Shown here: piece by piece, positions 63,904 to 64,000 of the stretch
Position numbering within the stretch: position 1 is the first letter of the stretch
How the letters are laid out: each line of letters begins with the position of its first letter
Source: Flavobacterium palustre
Lineage (GTDB): Bacteria; Bacteroidota; Bacteroidia; Flavobacteriales; Flavobacteriaceae
Direction: 5' to 3'
Assembly: GCF_014639535.1 (NCBI RefSeq)
Contig: NZ_BMGA01000005.1
Location: forward strand, 11,455-75,454
DNA length: 64,000 nt
Position numbers and translations under genes: made by a program
Notes under the pieces: generated by a model
Databases searched by the model: none
What the model saw: the letters and a program-made list of their open reading frames with translations, nothing else
Told to the model about the DNA's origin: nothing

Positions 63904-64000
63904 ATGAAAAACAACACTTTAAAAACAGCTGCTTTCTCAATATTAGCTTTGCTGTTCGTTACTATAAACGCCAAAGCGCAAACAGAAAAAGAACTGGAAA
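63904..64000 (+). CDS. Exported protein, truncated at the window edge
   Basis: The first 32 codons are present: MKNNTLKTAAFSILALLFVT with a signal peptide ending near INAKAQTEKELE. The rest lies outside the window, so family is not determined. Confidence 0.6.
   Translation, partial: MKNNTLKTAAFSILALLFVTINAKAQTEKELE

Overview
This window is chromosomal DNA from a member of the Bacteroidota, almost certainly a Flavobacterium-like Flavobacteriaceae. It is AT-rich. Many genes lack a Shine-Dalgarno sequence but carry the TAnnTTTG promoter box typical of this phylum. Other supporting signs are a pectate lyase with a type IX secretion sorting domain, a signal peptidase I with a large insert, and a run of housekeeping genes familiar from flavobacteria (parA-parB-DUF5683-dapB-lepB-wbqC-EEP-rhomboid-rhomboid-mutL-ribH-TPR-recF). 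No rRNA, CRISPR array, insertion sequence or phage is visible. One tRNA (Pro, TGG) is present.

Layout. 0-20 kb holds core genes: thioredoxin reductase, tRNA-Pro, chromosome partitioning, lysine/peptidoglycan precursor synthesis, protein export, mismatch repair, riboflavin, recombination repair, two glycosyltransferases, murB and an ECF-type sigma factor. 20.1-22.2 kb is an accessory island: one gene of unknown function between attC-like imperfect palindromes, then about 1.1 kb of gene-free repeats (two copies of a ~130 bp repeat, a ~21 bp tandem array, REP-like palindromes, an orphan terminator). 22.4-33.2 kb returns to metabolism and signalling: NarK-type transporter, TonB-like protein, lipA, gap, a TPR hybrid histidine kinase, purine nucleoside phosphorylase, lpxK, a Nif3-like protein and a coiled-coil protein whose zinc ribbon has lost all its cysteines.

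33.3-44.4 kb is a second accessory region. A 5'-truncated pectate lyase and a 5'-truncated GH3 glycosidase meet head to head near 35.61 kb, and a second, frameshifted copy of the GH3 3' end lies at 44.1 kb. Between the GH3 copies is a ~7.5 kb block: an AraC regulator divergent from seven minus-strand genes (two aldo/keto reductases, an NTF2-like protein, two alpha/beta hydrolases, a carboxymuconolactone-decarboxylase-like protein and a cupin). Six of the seven carry export signals, so this looks like a periplasmic small-molecule pathway.

44.5-64 kb is mostly core and regulatory: RluF-like pseudouridine synthase, a second hybrid kinase, a winged-helix/DUF4173 membrane operon with two matching predicted operators, a TlpA-like protein, a YtrA-type GntR/ABC operon with a predicted operator, CorA, FolD, Ffh, two small frame-disrupted genes, ArgS and the start of an exported protein. 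Long inverted repeats sit directly after many genes and probably end transcription.
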